Numbered from the stretch's first letter, positions 25,828-33,417 are shown. The stretch: DNA of 64,000 bases from Armatimonadota bacterium (GCA_026003175.1 BPGT01000001.1:310001-374000); one strand, 5' to 3'. Notes: generated from the letters alone by a model not told the origin. A program made the numbers and translations.

Positions 25828-25884
25828 TCACGTGGTGCTGTTTTGACAAGTTTCGGATGTCTAGTGTGCTACAACAGCGGGGGC

Positions 25885-25913
25885 TTGACAGCGGTAGAGA
25901 AAAGCGGTAAGAT
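25885..25913 (+). promoter_or_regulatory. Sigma-70 promoter of the predicted island RNA
   Basis: TTGACA at 25885-25890, 17-base spacer, TAAGAT at 25908-25913. It points into a short stretch with two hairpins and away from any protein gene on this strand. Confidence 0.6.
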
Positions 25914-25919
25914 GTTACC

Positions 25920-25983
25920 GCGTTCAGCACCCGCGCTGCTGGACGCACCGCCAGCTGGAGACACCACTCCAAGCTGGCATTTT
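25920..25983 (+). ncRNA. Predicted 64-base structured RNA of the island
   Basis: Between the promoter at 25885 and a terminator-like hairpin. Hairpin 1 (25920-25946) pairs GCGTTCAGCA with TGCTGGACGC; hairpin 2 (25950-25978) pairs GCCAGCTGGAG with CTCCAAGCTGGC (one bulge) and is followed by ATTTT. No open frame. The rest of 25984-26126 is low-complexity CCACACC-rich DNA with nothing I can name. The RNA could regulate the island or a helper phage; that is inference. Confidence 0.45.
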
Positions 25984-26126
25984 CGTTTGCGCGGTGCACC
26001 CCACCGCACCCCACCAAACCACACCACACCGAACCGAACGCGCGTCCGTCGTCTTCGTGTCGGTGCAACTGGTGTCGTACACCGCGCACACTCATCATAG
26101 CACGGCGTGCCAGATGTGTCAAGCGG

Positions 26127-26909
26127 TTATTCTTCGAGTTCGATCAATTTTAGCGCGCCCTTCCGTCCGTCGTACTCCACGTGTCTGCCCAAGCGTGCCA
26201 GCACGTGACGTAACGGCGTGCAGATGTATTCCACGCCGTAAATGACGTGCTTCTGCGTCGGCACTTCGCCGAAGTCGCCCACCAGTCGCGCCAGCTGCCC
26301 ACGTGGTAGCCACAAGTCGCCACCGTCCAGCTTGGCTACCAGACGCGCGCCGGAGACGCACACAAAGCAATAACTCGGCGGTTCTTCGTGGTCACATTCC
26401 GGCAACGGCGCGTTGGCGACTGCTGCACGCAGTGCGTCGCCCCACCCAACCAGGTCGTTCGTGTCTTCCACCTCACTGTGCACCAGCACGTCGCGAACGT
26501 CCAGACGGTAACGCGAACACAGCAAGCGACACAGCGTCACCAGACTGTCCCACTGCCGTTCGTTCGGTGCACCGCCAAGCACCAGCACACCGGCACTGCC
26601 GATGTTGTGTGCCAGAGTGTGCCGCGCGTAGCCACGTCCACGCTGTGGTGCTGCGCTGTCAGCCAGAGAGAACAATCCACGCGCCACCGCGCCGGACTTG
26701 GCTATGATGAAGTGGTAACACGGCAGCAAGTCGTCAAGCGGTTCAACGGCGTCCGTGCTGTGCACCACCACGCGACGGACGGCACACGGGGGGAACCAGT
26801 CGGGGGGCAAAAAAAGTTCCCCCACCGTTGCCGGTTCTCGACCGCTACCGGCGGTGGGGGTATGGACTGTGGTCATGCAAGAACGAACGAGGTCATGGTG
26901 ACTGCACAC
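26127..26909 (-). CDS. N-acetylmuramoyl-L-alanine amidase-like (endolysin type)
   Basis: About 260 residues. The middle is an Amidase_2/PGRP-type zinc domain: RRVVVHSTDAV (first His), CYHFIIAKSGAVARGL, LAHNIGSAGVLVLGG and RDVLVHSEVEDT (second His with a following Asp). The C-terminal part (LWLPRGQLARLVGDFGEV, TPLRHVLARLGRHVEYDG) resembles a copper-amine-oxidase-N/stalk-like domain, possibly a wall-binding part. Cuts peptidoglycan cross-bridges, for lysis or entry. No signal peptide, so release would need a holin or lysis of the cell. Start uncertain: GTG at 26909 overlaps the upstream gene; an ATG at 26876 lacks a ribosome site. Confidence 0.75.
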   Translation of the reverse strand: MCSHHDLVRSCMTTVHTPTAGSGREPATVGELFLPPDWFPPCAVRRVVVHSTDAVEPLDDLLPCYHFIIAKSGAVARGLFSLADSAAPQRGRGYARHTLAHNIGSAGVLVLGGAPNERQWDSLVTLCRLLCSRYRLDVRDVLVHSEVEDTNDLVGWGDALRAAVANAPLPECDHEEPPSYCFVCVSGARLVAKLDGGDLWLPRGQLARLVGDFGEVPTQKHVIYGVEYICTPLRHVLARLGRHVEYDGRKGALKLIELEE

Positions 26910-27252
26910 GTTTGATTGCTTCCTGCAGGGCGGTCAGAATCTCCCGACTGGCGTCATGTTCCACGCGAACGTTGTCTCGGAACTTCTCCGGTCTTCGTGC
27001 TTTCAGCATGAACATCAACAGCGTGTCGCTACCCGCCAACGCACGGCGAACCGCTTCGTCTTCTAAAGCGTCCGTGCCACTCTCCCAAGCATCTGCCCAC
27101 TGCGCAGCAAAACGTTCGCTTCTCGCGCGACACCGGTAAGCGTGCTGTCGGCTAATGCCAGCAATCTTGCACGCAGCAGTCACGCTGCACCCCCGCGCCA
27201 GTGCCAGCAGGAACGGCGTCTGCCAGTCACGTCTCTTTTTTATGGGTGTCAC
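26893..27252 (-). CDS. Terminase small subunit-like HTH protein
   Basis: 119 residues. An N-terminal helix-turn-helix (FLLALARGCSVTAACKIAGI then SRQHAYRCRARSERFAAQW) is followed by the pattern ALEDEAVRRALAGSDTLLMF and MLKARRPEKFRDNV, which is common in phage proteins annotated as small terminase subunits. Such proteins recognise the packaging site. No large terminase is present in the element, as in phage satellites that redirect a helper's packaging machine. It could instead be another phage DNA-binding protein. Stop overlaps the amidase start. Confidence 0.65.
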   Translation of the reverse strand: MTPIKKRRDWQTPFLLALARGCSVTAACKIAGISRQHAYRCRARSERFAAQWADAWESGTDALEDEAVRRALAGSDTLLMFMLKARRPEKFRDNVRVEHDASREILTALQEAIKRVQSP

Positions 27253-27263
27253 TTTTTGTCACC

Positions 27264-27755
27264 TCAGCGGAACACCGGCTGAACCGGTGACGCCGGTGCT
27301 GGCTCTTCAGCCGGTGGCAGCCGGTGCAACCACGTTTCGGCGTCTTCGGGGCGGTTCACCCGCGACGGGTCTAACGCGCTTAAACTGCGTGCTTCGTTCG
27401 CGTAAGTTTTCAACGCAGCAAGCCGGTGTTCGTGCCCACGACGCGCACGCAGCAACCGGTCAACGCGCTGTTGGAGTTCGCGCAGCTGTTCCAAAAGCGG
27501 TTGCAGTTCGGCGTCCAGCTGCTGGATGTGCTGTTCTTCTTCAGCAGCAAGTTTGTTGTAGAAGTCCGCGCCAGCACCGGCAGCTTCCACAATCACGCGG
27601 TGCGCTTCGTGGGGCAAAGAGTGACGCTTCGTGATTGTCTGCAGCACGCGCTGTGGGTCACCCGAAGCCATACTCTCGTGTTCATTCGCCAGCAGTTCGC
27701 GCCACTCGGCAATCAGCCGGTGCACCCGTTCCAAAGCTTCCTGGTAGCCGTTCAT
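27264..27755 (-). CDS. Coiled-coil protein of the island, unknown role
   Basis: 163 residues, mostly alpha-helical coiled coil (HIQQLDAELQPLLEQLREL, QQRVDRLLRARRGHEHRLAA) with a proline/alanine-rich tail (PPAEEPAPASPVQPVF). It overlaps the preceding gene by four bases, so it is translated as part of the replication-to-terminase operon. I do not recognise the family. A scaffold, capsid-size or helper-interference role would be guesswork. Confidence 0.6.
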   Translation of the reverse strand: MNGYQEALERVHRLIAEWRELLANEHESMASGDPQRVLQTITKRHSLPHEAHRVIVEAAGAGADFYNKLAAEEEQHIQQLDAELQPLLEQLRELQQRVDRLLRARRGHEHRLAALKTYANEARSLSALDPSRVNRPEDAETWLHRLPPAEEPAPASPVQPVFR

Positions 27756-28018
27756 AGCGTCACCCCCGTCGGCAGTGGCACGGACACGCCCGAACGGGCA
27801 AGCTGCTGGAGTGCCGACTGGAAGCGTCGGCGAAGCTCTGCCAACCGCACTTGCGCGAACGGGTCGGGGTCTGTGCCCATCTGCTGCAGTTCGCGTTCAA
27901 TAGACAAAATCAGTTCGCGCACGTCGTTCAGCGCGTTGAATCTTTCAGTTTCGCTGAAAGACGGCTCAAAGCGACTTTGCTGCAGTTCCAAAATCGCGAT
28001 TTTGGCTTGAATGTCCAT
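27752..28018 (-). CDS. Small helical protein of the island
   Basis: 88 residues from the ATG at 28018 (MDIQAKIAILELQQSRFEPS), with AGGAGG ten bases upstream. Helical, acidic and Gln-rich; FNALNDVRELILSIERELQQ is a likely amphipathic helix. Overlaps the next gene. Family not recognised. Confidence 0.6.
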   Translation of the reverse strand: MDIQAKIAILELQQSRFEPSFSETERFNALNDVRELILSIERELQQMGTDPDPFAQVRLAELRRRFQSALQQLARSGVSVPLPTGVTL

Positions 28019-28064
28019 AACCGATTTACCTCCTGGCTTTCTGTTTTTAGTGTACGACTTTGGG

Positions 28065-28274
28065 CTAAGTTTTGTCAACATCGGTTGGCGCGGTGGGCTT
28101 TTCGCACAACGCTTGAATCTCCCAAAGCCGGTCGTACAATTCGGCAGCTTCCGGCGCCGTCAACTGCCCACGCGCCCGCGCACGCGCCAGCAGATTCTCC
28201 ACCCGCGCCAGCAGCACGCGCGTCTCATGACGCCTTCCATCGGCATCGTTTGCAGTAAAATGTTTGTCACCCAT
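28065..28274 (-). CDS. Small Arg/Ala-rich protein of the island
   Basis: 69 residues from the ATG at 28274 (MGDKHFTANDADGRRHETRV), GGAGG six bases upstream. The start overlaps the stop of the primase-helicase gene. The middle (LLARVENLLARARARGQL) is a basic helix, followed by TAPEAAELYDRLWEIQALCE. Possibly nucleic-acid binding; family not recognised. Confidence 0.55.
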   Translation of the reverse strand: MGDKHFTANDADGRRHETRVLLARVENLLARARARGQLTAPEAAELYDRLWEIQALCEKPTAPTDVDKT

Positions 28275-30696
28275 CCGGCACCTCCAACAAGCGAACCGTC
28301 GCACACTGGACACATTGCCAGTGCACCATGCCGTTGCTTAGCCGGTACGGACGGTGGACGGTTGTTGTCTGGCACACACCGCACCAGCCACGAACAGGGT
28401 AGCCGTCTTGCGGAGTAACAGAAGTAACAGAAGTAACAGTATTTTCAAACCGATCTCCACTTGTTTCATATAGGGTTTCAGAAATCGTTACTTCTGTTAC
28501 TTCTGTTACCGGCGGGTCGTTTTTCCAACAGATGCCAATCCACGCCCACCACTTGCGTTCTCCTTTTTGCGCTTCTTCGTACCCAAGTTCGCGCATTCGC
28601 TGGTTCACGCGCCGTGTCTGGTACTGGTTCATTCCGCGTGCTTGTAGCCACTCGTTCAGCCGGTCATTGAACTCATACTTGAACACGTAATCATCCGTCC
28701 GGAATGTCCTGTCGCAGTGTTCGGCAATGAACGTCTGAAGCGGGTCGGACAGTTCCTCATACATCCGGCGCTTCTCAGCAACCGACACGTCGCCGGTCAT
28801 CTGGAACCCATTTTCCAACAGACGCTGAAGCACCGCCACCGCTTGTGTGACACACCAGGCGAACTCTCGCGCTTTCACGTCCGGTGGCAGCAAGTCCAGT
28901 TCCGTCTCAATTCGCGGGTCTTCGGCGAACTGGTGTTCAAACCGCACGATGAAGGCACGTCTGTAAAAAGCGTCTGTCCGGTCGTGTGTCAGCGGTAGCG
29001 CGTTGCCGGTAAAGAGTAGCTTCGCATGGTTCCGGAATGTGACCGGTTCGCGGTACTTTCGGTCGGCAGTCAAAAGGTCACCGCCGGTCAAACTCTTCAG
29101 CGTGTCCGTCTGTGCCAGGTCGTCATAGCGAAGTTCGCCAGAAAACGCAAGCAGCTTCCGATGCAACTGCGCGACGGCAAACCGGTTCCCGCCTAAATCA
29201 TGAAGCGTCACGTTCGCCACGTTCTCCGTGCCTAACGCCGTCATTAGCATTTTCATTAAGTACGACTTGCCCGCACTCGCTTTGCCAATCCAGAAGAACG
29301 CGCGTTGCAGGGGGTAGCCGCGCCACAGGCAATAAGCCAGGAACTCCCAGAAGTGTGTCCGAATCGCTTCGGGGAACGCGCCAAGACGCACTGCCAGCAA
29401 CTCGCTGTGCGCGTCGGGGTCATACCGCCAGGGCAGTTTACTGGTGAAGCCGTCTTCGGGCGTGTAGCCTCGCAGTTCGCCGGTGTGTAAGTCAAACACA
29501 CCGTTGGCGAAGGGTATGAGTGTCGGCGGTGGCGTCGGCAACGGCGATTCATGCCAGCACAACTCGCGGATGTCCGCAATGACTTCGCGAACACAGGTCT
29601 CTTTCTTCCACTCTTCCGGCAGAACGCCATCTTCGCGGAGTAAGTTTGCCAAGAACGCTTCAGCGTCTTCGCGCCACACACCGGCTTGTTGGTCGTACCG
29701 GTAGAAATCGCCAGTGCGCAGGTCGCCACACGAGTAGAACCGGTGCAGGTGCAGAATCTTCTCTGTGAACCGGCGTGGCACAAACTTCGTCATCACGCGC
29801 ACAGCGTCCGTGTGTTCGTGGTCGTGCCCGTTGCGCTGGTGCGGTTCGTAAAACGTCGTCTTGTGCGCAAGCGCAGCTTCTATTGTGCGTCGCCTGTAGT
29901 CCCTGCGTTGCCACTTCTCGCGCTGTCCACGTGGTGATGAACTGAACAACCGTTCCGCACGCGCCACGTCGCCAGCAGTCCAAAACAGCAACATACTCAT
30001 CAACGCGCAGTCCGCTTCCGACGCCGACGGGTAGCCAGTGTCGTCGCCCTCCCACAACCGTTTGAACTTCTCGCCGTTCGCGGCGTGCATGGCTTTCGCC
30101 AGCAGTTCGCTGTCGGTCAAGTCCGTTGCTGGTGCTGGTGCTGGTGCGGGCTTTTCGTTCTCATCACCGAACACCATGCGGTGAACACGTTCGATCTCCG
30201 CTTGCCGAAACTCAATCGTCTGTGGCGTGCCCGCCATGTGTCTGCCCGTGACGGTCACAAAGCGCGAGTCGCAGTACATCTCCAAGCTTCCGCGCCGTCT
30301 GCGTCCGTCTGGCAGCTTGCCGTAGCATAGCACGCGCAATCCGCGTCCACTTGGCGTGACTTCCGTGTAGCTGTCCAGTATGCGCACCAGTTCCCACACG
30401 TCGGGGGCACATGTGCCGTCTTCTCGCAAGCACTGGTCGAAGTCAAACGCTGTGATGCCCACTTCTGGCGTCAACACGAACCCAACGCCGTCACAGCGCG
30501 TGCTGGCTTTCAGTGCCGTCCGAAAGTCCGCCCACGTGTTCGGGTCAGACACACTCGCGTTCCGTTCCGGCGCGTGGGGGCACTTGGGCACTTTCGTCTG
30601 CTTGCCCTCGCGTGTCTCATACCGCCACACAACCCAGTTCGGGACGCGCTTCAGCGCGTCTGGAATGCTGTGCGGATTAACATCACCGGTCTTCAT
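28267..30696 (-). CDS. Primase-polymerase/SF3 helicase replication protein
   Basis: 809 residues from the ATG at 30696 (MKTGDVNPHSIPDALKRVPN) behind AGGGGG. N-terminal archaeo-eukaryotic-primase-like domain: PNWVVWRYETREGKQTKVPK, GVGFVLTPEVGITAFDFDQC (DxD metal motif), YTEVTPSGRGLRVLCYG. The central/C-terminal part is a D5/P4-like superfamily 3 helicase: Walker A in WIGKASAGKSYLMK, KSLTGGDLLTADRKYREPV, sensor AKLLFTGNALP. The last 60 residues have a zinc-ribbon (GWCGVCQTT, WQCVQCATV). The protein would prime and unwind the element at its own origin. Iteron-like repeats lie within the codons before the zinc ribbon. Confidence 0.88.
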   Translation of the reverse strand: MKTGDVNPHSIPDALKRVPNWVVWRYETREGKQTKVPKCPHAPERNASVSDPNTWADFRTALKASTRCDGVGFVLTPEVGITAFDFDQCLREDGTCAPDVWELVRILDSYTEVTPSGRGLRVLCYGKLPDGRRRRGSLEMYCDSRFVTVTGRHMAGTPQTIEFRQAEIERVHRMVFGDENEKPAPAPAPATDLTDSELLAKAMHAANGEKFKRLWEGDDTGYPSASEADCALMSMLLFWTAGDVARAERLFSSSPRGQREKWQRRDYRRRTIEAALAHKTTFYEPHQRNGHDHEHTDAVRVMTKFVPRRFTEKILHLHRFYSCGDLRTGDFYRYDQQAGVWREDAEAFLANLLREDGVLPEEWKKETCVREVIADIRELCWHESPLPTPPPTLIPFANGVFDLHTGELRGYTPEDGFTSKLPWRYDPDAHSELLAVRLGAFPEAIRTHFWEFLAYCLWRGYPLQRAFFWIGKASAGKSYLMKMLMTALGTENVANVTLHDLGGNRFAVAQLHRKLLAFSGELRYDDLAQTDTLKSLTGGDLLTADRKYREPVTFRNHAKLLFTGNALPLTHDRTDAFYRRAFIVRFEHQFAEDPRIETELDLLPPDVKAREFAWCVTQAVAVLQRLLENGFQMTGDVSVAEKRRMYEELSDPLQTFIAEHCDRTFRTDDYVFKYEFNDRLNEWLQARGMNQYQTRRVNQRMRELGYEEAQKGERKWWAWIGICWKNDPPVTEVTEVTISETLYETSGDRFENTVTSVTSVTPQDGYPVRGWCGVCQTTTVHRPYRLSNGMVHWQCVQCATVRLLEVPDG
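28414..28509. repeat. Iteron-like inverted repeat array, candidate origin
   Basis: Three 9-base direct repeats of AGTAACAGA (28414-28440) face the same unit in reverse orientation (28487-28509), separated by 46 bases of lower GC. It lies inside the 3' part of the primase-helicase gene, coding for the repeated VTEVTEVT and VTSVTSVT. Initiator-binding iterons flanking an AT-richer centre are typical of replication origins of such elements. Confidence 0.55.
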
Positions 30697-30887
30697 GCCC
30701 GTCGCCCCCTGCTGCGCAACCACGCTTCGCGCTGTTCGGCATAGCGCATCACGTCGTCGTGCCGGTATAGCCAACCGGCTTTGACGCGCACGGCGCGTAA
30801 CTTGCCACACAGCCGAAGCTGTCTCACTCGTTCGTACGACACACCCAGTGTCGACGCCACGTCGCCAGCACTTAGCAGTCTTTTCAC
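30693..30887 (-). CDS. Excisionase/AlpA-like HTH protein
   Basis: 64 residues, MerR-like winged helix-turn-helix of the excisionase type: LLSAGDVASTLGVSYERVRQ, then GWLYRHDDVMRYAEQREAW. Small proteins of this kind bind DNA as recombination directionality factors or as activators in satellites. The stop overlaps the start of the primase-helicase by four bases, so the two are coupled, and it is the first gene of the minus-strand operon. Confidence 0.75.
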   Translation of the reverse strand: MKRLLSAGDVASTLGVSYERVRQLRLCGKLRAVRVKAGWLYRHDDVMRYAEQREAWLRSRGRRA

Positions 30888-30900
30888 GCCATCTCACCTC

Positions 30901-30929
30901 TTGCAAGGTTCTCAGCCACATGTTACAAT
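30901..30929 (+). promoter_or_regulatory. Promoter of the divergent island gene
   Basis: TTGCAA, 17-base spacer, TACAAT, 46 bases before the start of the 201-residue gene. I could not find an equally good promoter for the excisionase operon in the same 87-base gap. Confidence 0.55.
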
Positions 30930-30974
30930 GAAACAGAACAAACTCTACACTTCTCCAAAAATGGCAGTCATTGT

Positions 30975-31580
30975 ATGAAAAATTACATGTCTGCGGAACA
31001 CCGGTTTGTGCGCTGTGTCAGCGCAATTGAGAAACTGATTACCAGCAGTGATGTGCCGACGCGCGAAGAACTGTATGACGCCGTCCGTGCCTACGTGGAA
31101 CGGGTCTTCAGCCATCTTTCTTCGGATGCGCAGATGCGCTTTTTGGCGCGCTTTGAAACGTTGGGGGCTGAAGCTGCCGAGTATGCGCTCGCCGAGATGT
31201 GTCGCGTTGCACCGTCGGCACAACTTGCCGTCGGCGAGTATTGTTTCCGTGCTTACTTCATCAGTGGTGGCGAACCGGAACAGCTGGACGCGCCACAGAT
31301 TGCGACACATGAAATTTGTGTCTGCTATTTAACGCTTGACCGTCCAACCGTCCGCAAGGCGGTGACAGCTGCGCGTCGGTACTGTGTCTGTTCCGAACGG
31401 ACGTTCTGGCGCGAGATTCGGCGAATCCGCCAAGCGGTGACCGCCAAACAACTCAAGGAATATGAAAGAACACTGGACTTGTTCGACGGGGTTTTTCTGC
31501 CCGATGGCAGTGGCGGTTCGTTTCTGTTGACCGGCGCGATTGTGCGGTTTTTGCTGCTGCTGGGGGCAGGCGCGTCGTGA
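30975..31580 (+). CDS. Hypothetical island protein, 201 residues
   Basis: Begins MKNYMSAEHRFVRCVSAIEK. Soluble, helical; ends in a hydrophobic stretch (LLTGAIVRFLLLLGAGAS). A segment ERTFWREIRRIRQAVTAKQL, preceded by TLDRPTVRKAVTAARRYCVC, could be a helix-turn-helix. It is the only plus-strand protein gene in the island and diverges from the excisionase operon, the usual place for a master regulator. Function inferred from position only. No ribosome site of note before the ATG. A perfect 14-base-pair hairpin covers its stop codon. Confidence 0.6.
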   Translation: MKNYMSAEHRFVRCVSAIEKLITSSDVPTREELYDAVRAYVERVFSHLSSDAQMRFLARFETLGAEAAEYALAEMCRVAPSAQLAVGEYCFRAYFISGGEPEQLDAPQIATHEICVCYLTLDRPTVRKAVTAARRYCVCSERTFWREIRRIRQAVTAKQLKEYERTLDLFDGVFLPDGSGGSFLLTGAIVRFLLLLGAGAS

Positions 31581-31592
31581 CGCGCCTGCCCC
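31563..31592. terminator. Strong hairpin between convergent island genes
   Basis: GGGGCAGGCGCGTC and GACGCGCCTGCCCC pair perfectly with a two-base gap. It covers the stop codon of the 201-residue gene and lies 10 bases from the integrase stop. There is no U-tract, so it may block transcripts from both sides less sharply than a standard terminator. Confidence 0.55.
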
Positions 31593-31601
31593 GTGTTGGT
31601 T

Positions 31602-32516
31602 TCAACGCTTTTTCAGCAAATTTACCGGACTGTGCTGCTGGTGCGCCGTCTTCAAGTCGTCTTCCAGCAGTGTCAAATAAACTTGCGTCGTCTTCAAGTC
31701 GCTGTGTCCCATGAGTAACCGAAGATGTTCCAAACTCACGCCGTTGCGCAAACTCCACGTGGCGAATGCGCGGCGCAGCATGTGCGGTGACAGCTTCACA
31801 CCAGCACGCTTGCCGATGTTTTCAACCGCTTGCTTCAGTCCACCAAGCGTCAGCGTTTTGCTTTTGTGTCGGCACCACCACAAAGGCGCGTCTGCTGGCA
31901 GATTGCCCAGCAGCTTCACATAACGCACCAGTGCCAGTCGCGTCTCGCCACTGAGAAACACATAGCGGAACCGTCCGCCTTTGCCACGAACAGCAAACGT
32001 CTCCTGCACCACGTCGCCCACGCGCAACTGGTGACACTCGTGGATGCGCAGTCCCGTGTCCAGCAACGTCAGCAGCAGGGCACGGTCACGCACACGTACG
32101 AAGTCTTTGCCATCACACGCGCCCAGCAGAGTCTCTATTTCTTCGGGCGTCGGCACGTGCTTGATTACACGTTCGCGCTTCGGTGCGTCCACGTACGCAC
32201 ACGGGTTGCTTTCTATGAGATTCTGCTTCACCGCCCACGCAAACAGCGCGTTCAGTGTGCGGTAGTTTCCTGCGATTGTCTGTGGCGAACGTCCAGCACG
32301 GCGTCGGGCAATCAAGTACTGGCGAACGGTGTCCGGCGTGACTTCGGTGATGGGAATGTTGCCCACTTCGCGAATGAACGTGGTCACAATGAACCGGTAG
32401 ACGGTGATGGTGTTGGTGCTACAACCGCGTGCTTCCAGATGCGACAGCCACAGTTCCACCACGTTGTACAGATTCAACGGGTTTGTGTCAGCCATGCGCA
32501 GTCTAGTGGTTTTCAT
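31602..32516 (-). CDS. int: Tyrosine recombinase (integrase)
   Basis: 304 residues from the ATG at 32516, chosen because GGAGG lies eight bases upstream. N-terminal SAM-like core-binding domain (VELWLSHLEARGCSTNTITV) and the catalytic domain with Arg in LLDTGLRIHECHQLRVGDV, the His-x-x-Arg box in LSPHMLRRAFATWSLRNG, a second His in LLMGHSDLKTTQVYL, and Tyr in the same stretch (QVYL). Full catalytic set. Catalyses insertion at and excision from tRNA-Leu. The gene points away from the right attachment site, with repeated arm-type motifs overlapping its start. Confidence 0.93.
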   Translation of the reverse strand: MKTTRLRMADTNPLNLYNVVELWLSHLEARGCSTNTITVYRFIVTTFIREVGNIPITEVTPDTVRQYLIARRRAGRSPQTIAGNYRTLNALFAWAVKQNLIESNPCAYVDAPKRERVIKHVPTPEEIETLLGACDGKDFVRVRDRALLLTLLDTGLRIHECHQLRVGDVVQETFAVRGKGGRFRYVFLSGETRLALVRYVKLLGNLPADAPLWWCRHKSKTLTLGGLKQAVENIGKRAGVKLSPHMLRRAFATWSLRNGVSLEHLRLLMGHSDLKTTQVYLTLLEDDLKTAHQQHSPVNLLKKR

Positions 32517-32562
32517 CTTGTGTTCCTCCGTGTTTGTCCACGTTAGAACCACAAGATGTTGT
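32514..32562. promoter_or_regulatory. Candidate integrase arm-type sites, right end
   Basis: CATCTTGTGTTCC at 32514-32526 overlaps the integrase start, and ACCACAAGATGTTGT, the reverse of the left-end motif with one change, is at about 32549-32562. Binding here would also control integrase transcription. Confidence 0.55.
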
Positions 32563-32598
32563 TACACGCTTGCGGGTGTGCCACAATATGTTGTGTGA

Positions 32599-32691
32599 GT
32601 GGATGCCGACGTGGTGAAATTGGTAAACACGCTAGGTTCAGGGTCTAGTGCCCGAACGGGCTTGGGGGTTCGAGTCCCCCCGTCGGCACCA
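32599..32691 (+). repeat. Right attachment-site repeat (attR)
   Basis: 93 bases identical to 25683-25775. To its right the sequence continues ATTTTTATTG, a T-rich end that was probably the native terminator region of the host tRNA gene before insertion. Confidence 0.85.
32605..32691 (+). tRNA. tRNA-Leu (CAG), right copy
   Basis: Identical to the left copy over all 87 bases. The best upstream promoter match is weak (TTGTTA, 17 bases or so, CAATAT), so it may be silent or expressed only from the element. Confidence 0.95.
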
Positions 32692-32694
32692 TTT

Positions 32695-33417
32695 TTATTG
32701 TACCGCCTCGAAATGCACCTTCACGGGATGTAGCCAGCCCACAATGCCCGCTACCGGCGCAGCAAACAGGAATGGTAGCAGCACCGCCATCAGGCAGTGT
32801 TTCCAGCAAGGTTGCCGAGTGCCGGTATGTTTCCGCACTGCATACGCGGGCAGATATACCATCAGACCATATACCAGTAGCCAGAAGCCCCACCCCAGCA
32901 AATTGTGCCAGCCAAAGGACACCGCCTCCGCCAGCGTGCCCGTCCAGCCAAACAATACCATCACCTGCCTCGGTGCAAATGCCCAACGTGACAACATCCA
33001 CGCCCAGCATACAAACATCGGCACGAACACCACTACACTGTGCCCCAACACTACATCCAGATAGTTGGTAGAAGCGGTGATATAGGCTTCACCGATACGC
33101 ACACCAAACAGCGGCGCGAGATTGGTCATGCTGGTTGTCACCGCTTCCTCAAGGAGTGCAAACAGGGTGCACAGCAACACGAATTTCACCTGCCACTGTG
33201 GGCGCCATCGCCTTACCAACGCAGTGAACGGGTCGCGATACCGCCACATCAGCCATCCGCCCAGCACACACCACACCAAGAACAAACCGCCTGCCATCAT
33301 CGCCACCGTATGTTCTCGGGGGGAACGCCGCGTAAGCACAAAGAAGAGGCTCACCTGTGCTGCTGCCCATGCCACCGCGATACGAACGGTCTGATGCCAG
33401 AGGTCATGCTTGCGCAT
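32695..33417 (-). CDS. Integral membrane protein, unknown function
   Basis: 240 residues from the ATG at 33417 (MRKHDLWHQTVRIAVAWAAA), AAAGGA just upstream. About seven membrane helices (HTVAMMAGGLFLVWCVLGGW, VVVFVPMFVCWAWMLSRWAF, GFWLLVYGLMVYLPAYA among them). The loop FALLEEAVTTSMTNLAPLFG has a Glu-Glu pair in a helix, a little like CAAX-type membrane proteases, but the other motifs are missing. The longer frame to 33951 overlaps the divergent gene and is not used. It ends four bases past the right tRNA. Confidence 0.7.
   Translation of the reverse strand: MRKHDLWHQTVRIAVAWAAAQVSLFFVLTRRSPREHTVAMMAGGLFLVWCVLGGWLMWRYRDPFTALVRRWRPQWQVKFVLLCTLFALLEEAVTTSMTNLAPLFGVRIGEAYITASTNYLDVVLGHSVVVFVPMFVCWAWMLSRWAFAPRQVMVLFGWTGTLAEAVSFGWHNLLGWGFWLLVYGLMVYLPAYAVRKHTGTRQPCWKHCLMAVLLPFLFAAPVAGIVGWLHPVKVHFEAVQ

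Larger units (their letters stand above)
25683..32691. mobile_element. PICI-like satellite element integrated at tRNA-Leu
   Basis: About 6.9 kb between 93-base perfect direct repeats that contain the whole tRNA-Leu(CAG) gene. Gene order from right to left: tyrosine integrase, divergent 201-residue protein, excisionase-like HTH protein, primase-helicase with iteron-like repeats, three small proteins, terminase-small-subunit-like protein, amidase, then a predicted small RNA. There is no capsid, portal, tail or large-terminase gene. Integrase at one end, excisionase plus primase-helicase and a lone small terminase is the pattern of phage-inducible chromosomal islands, which use a helper phage. 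That label is inference from content. Confidence 0.8.

Noticed and set aside
25984-26126. CCACACC-rich stretch as a regulatory repeat array
   Set aside because: The units are irregular and short; it looks like low-complexity sequence.
26815-26835. GGGGGCAAAAAAAGTTCCCCC as a frameshift signal or terminator
   Set aside because: It is inside the amidase frame, which continues normally on both sides, and no alternative frame of note follows.
27155-28010. Plus-strand frames opposite the small island genes
   Set aside because: The minus-strand genes have ribosome sites and stop/start overlaps; the plus frames have neither.
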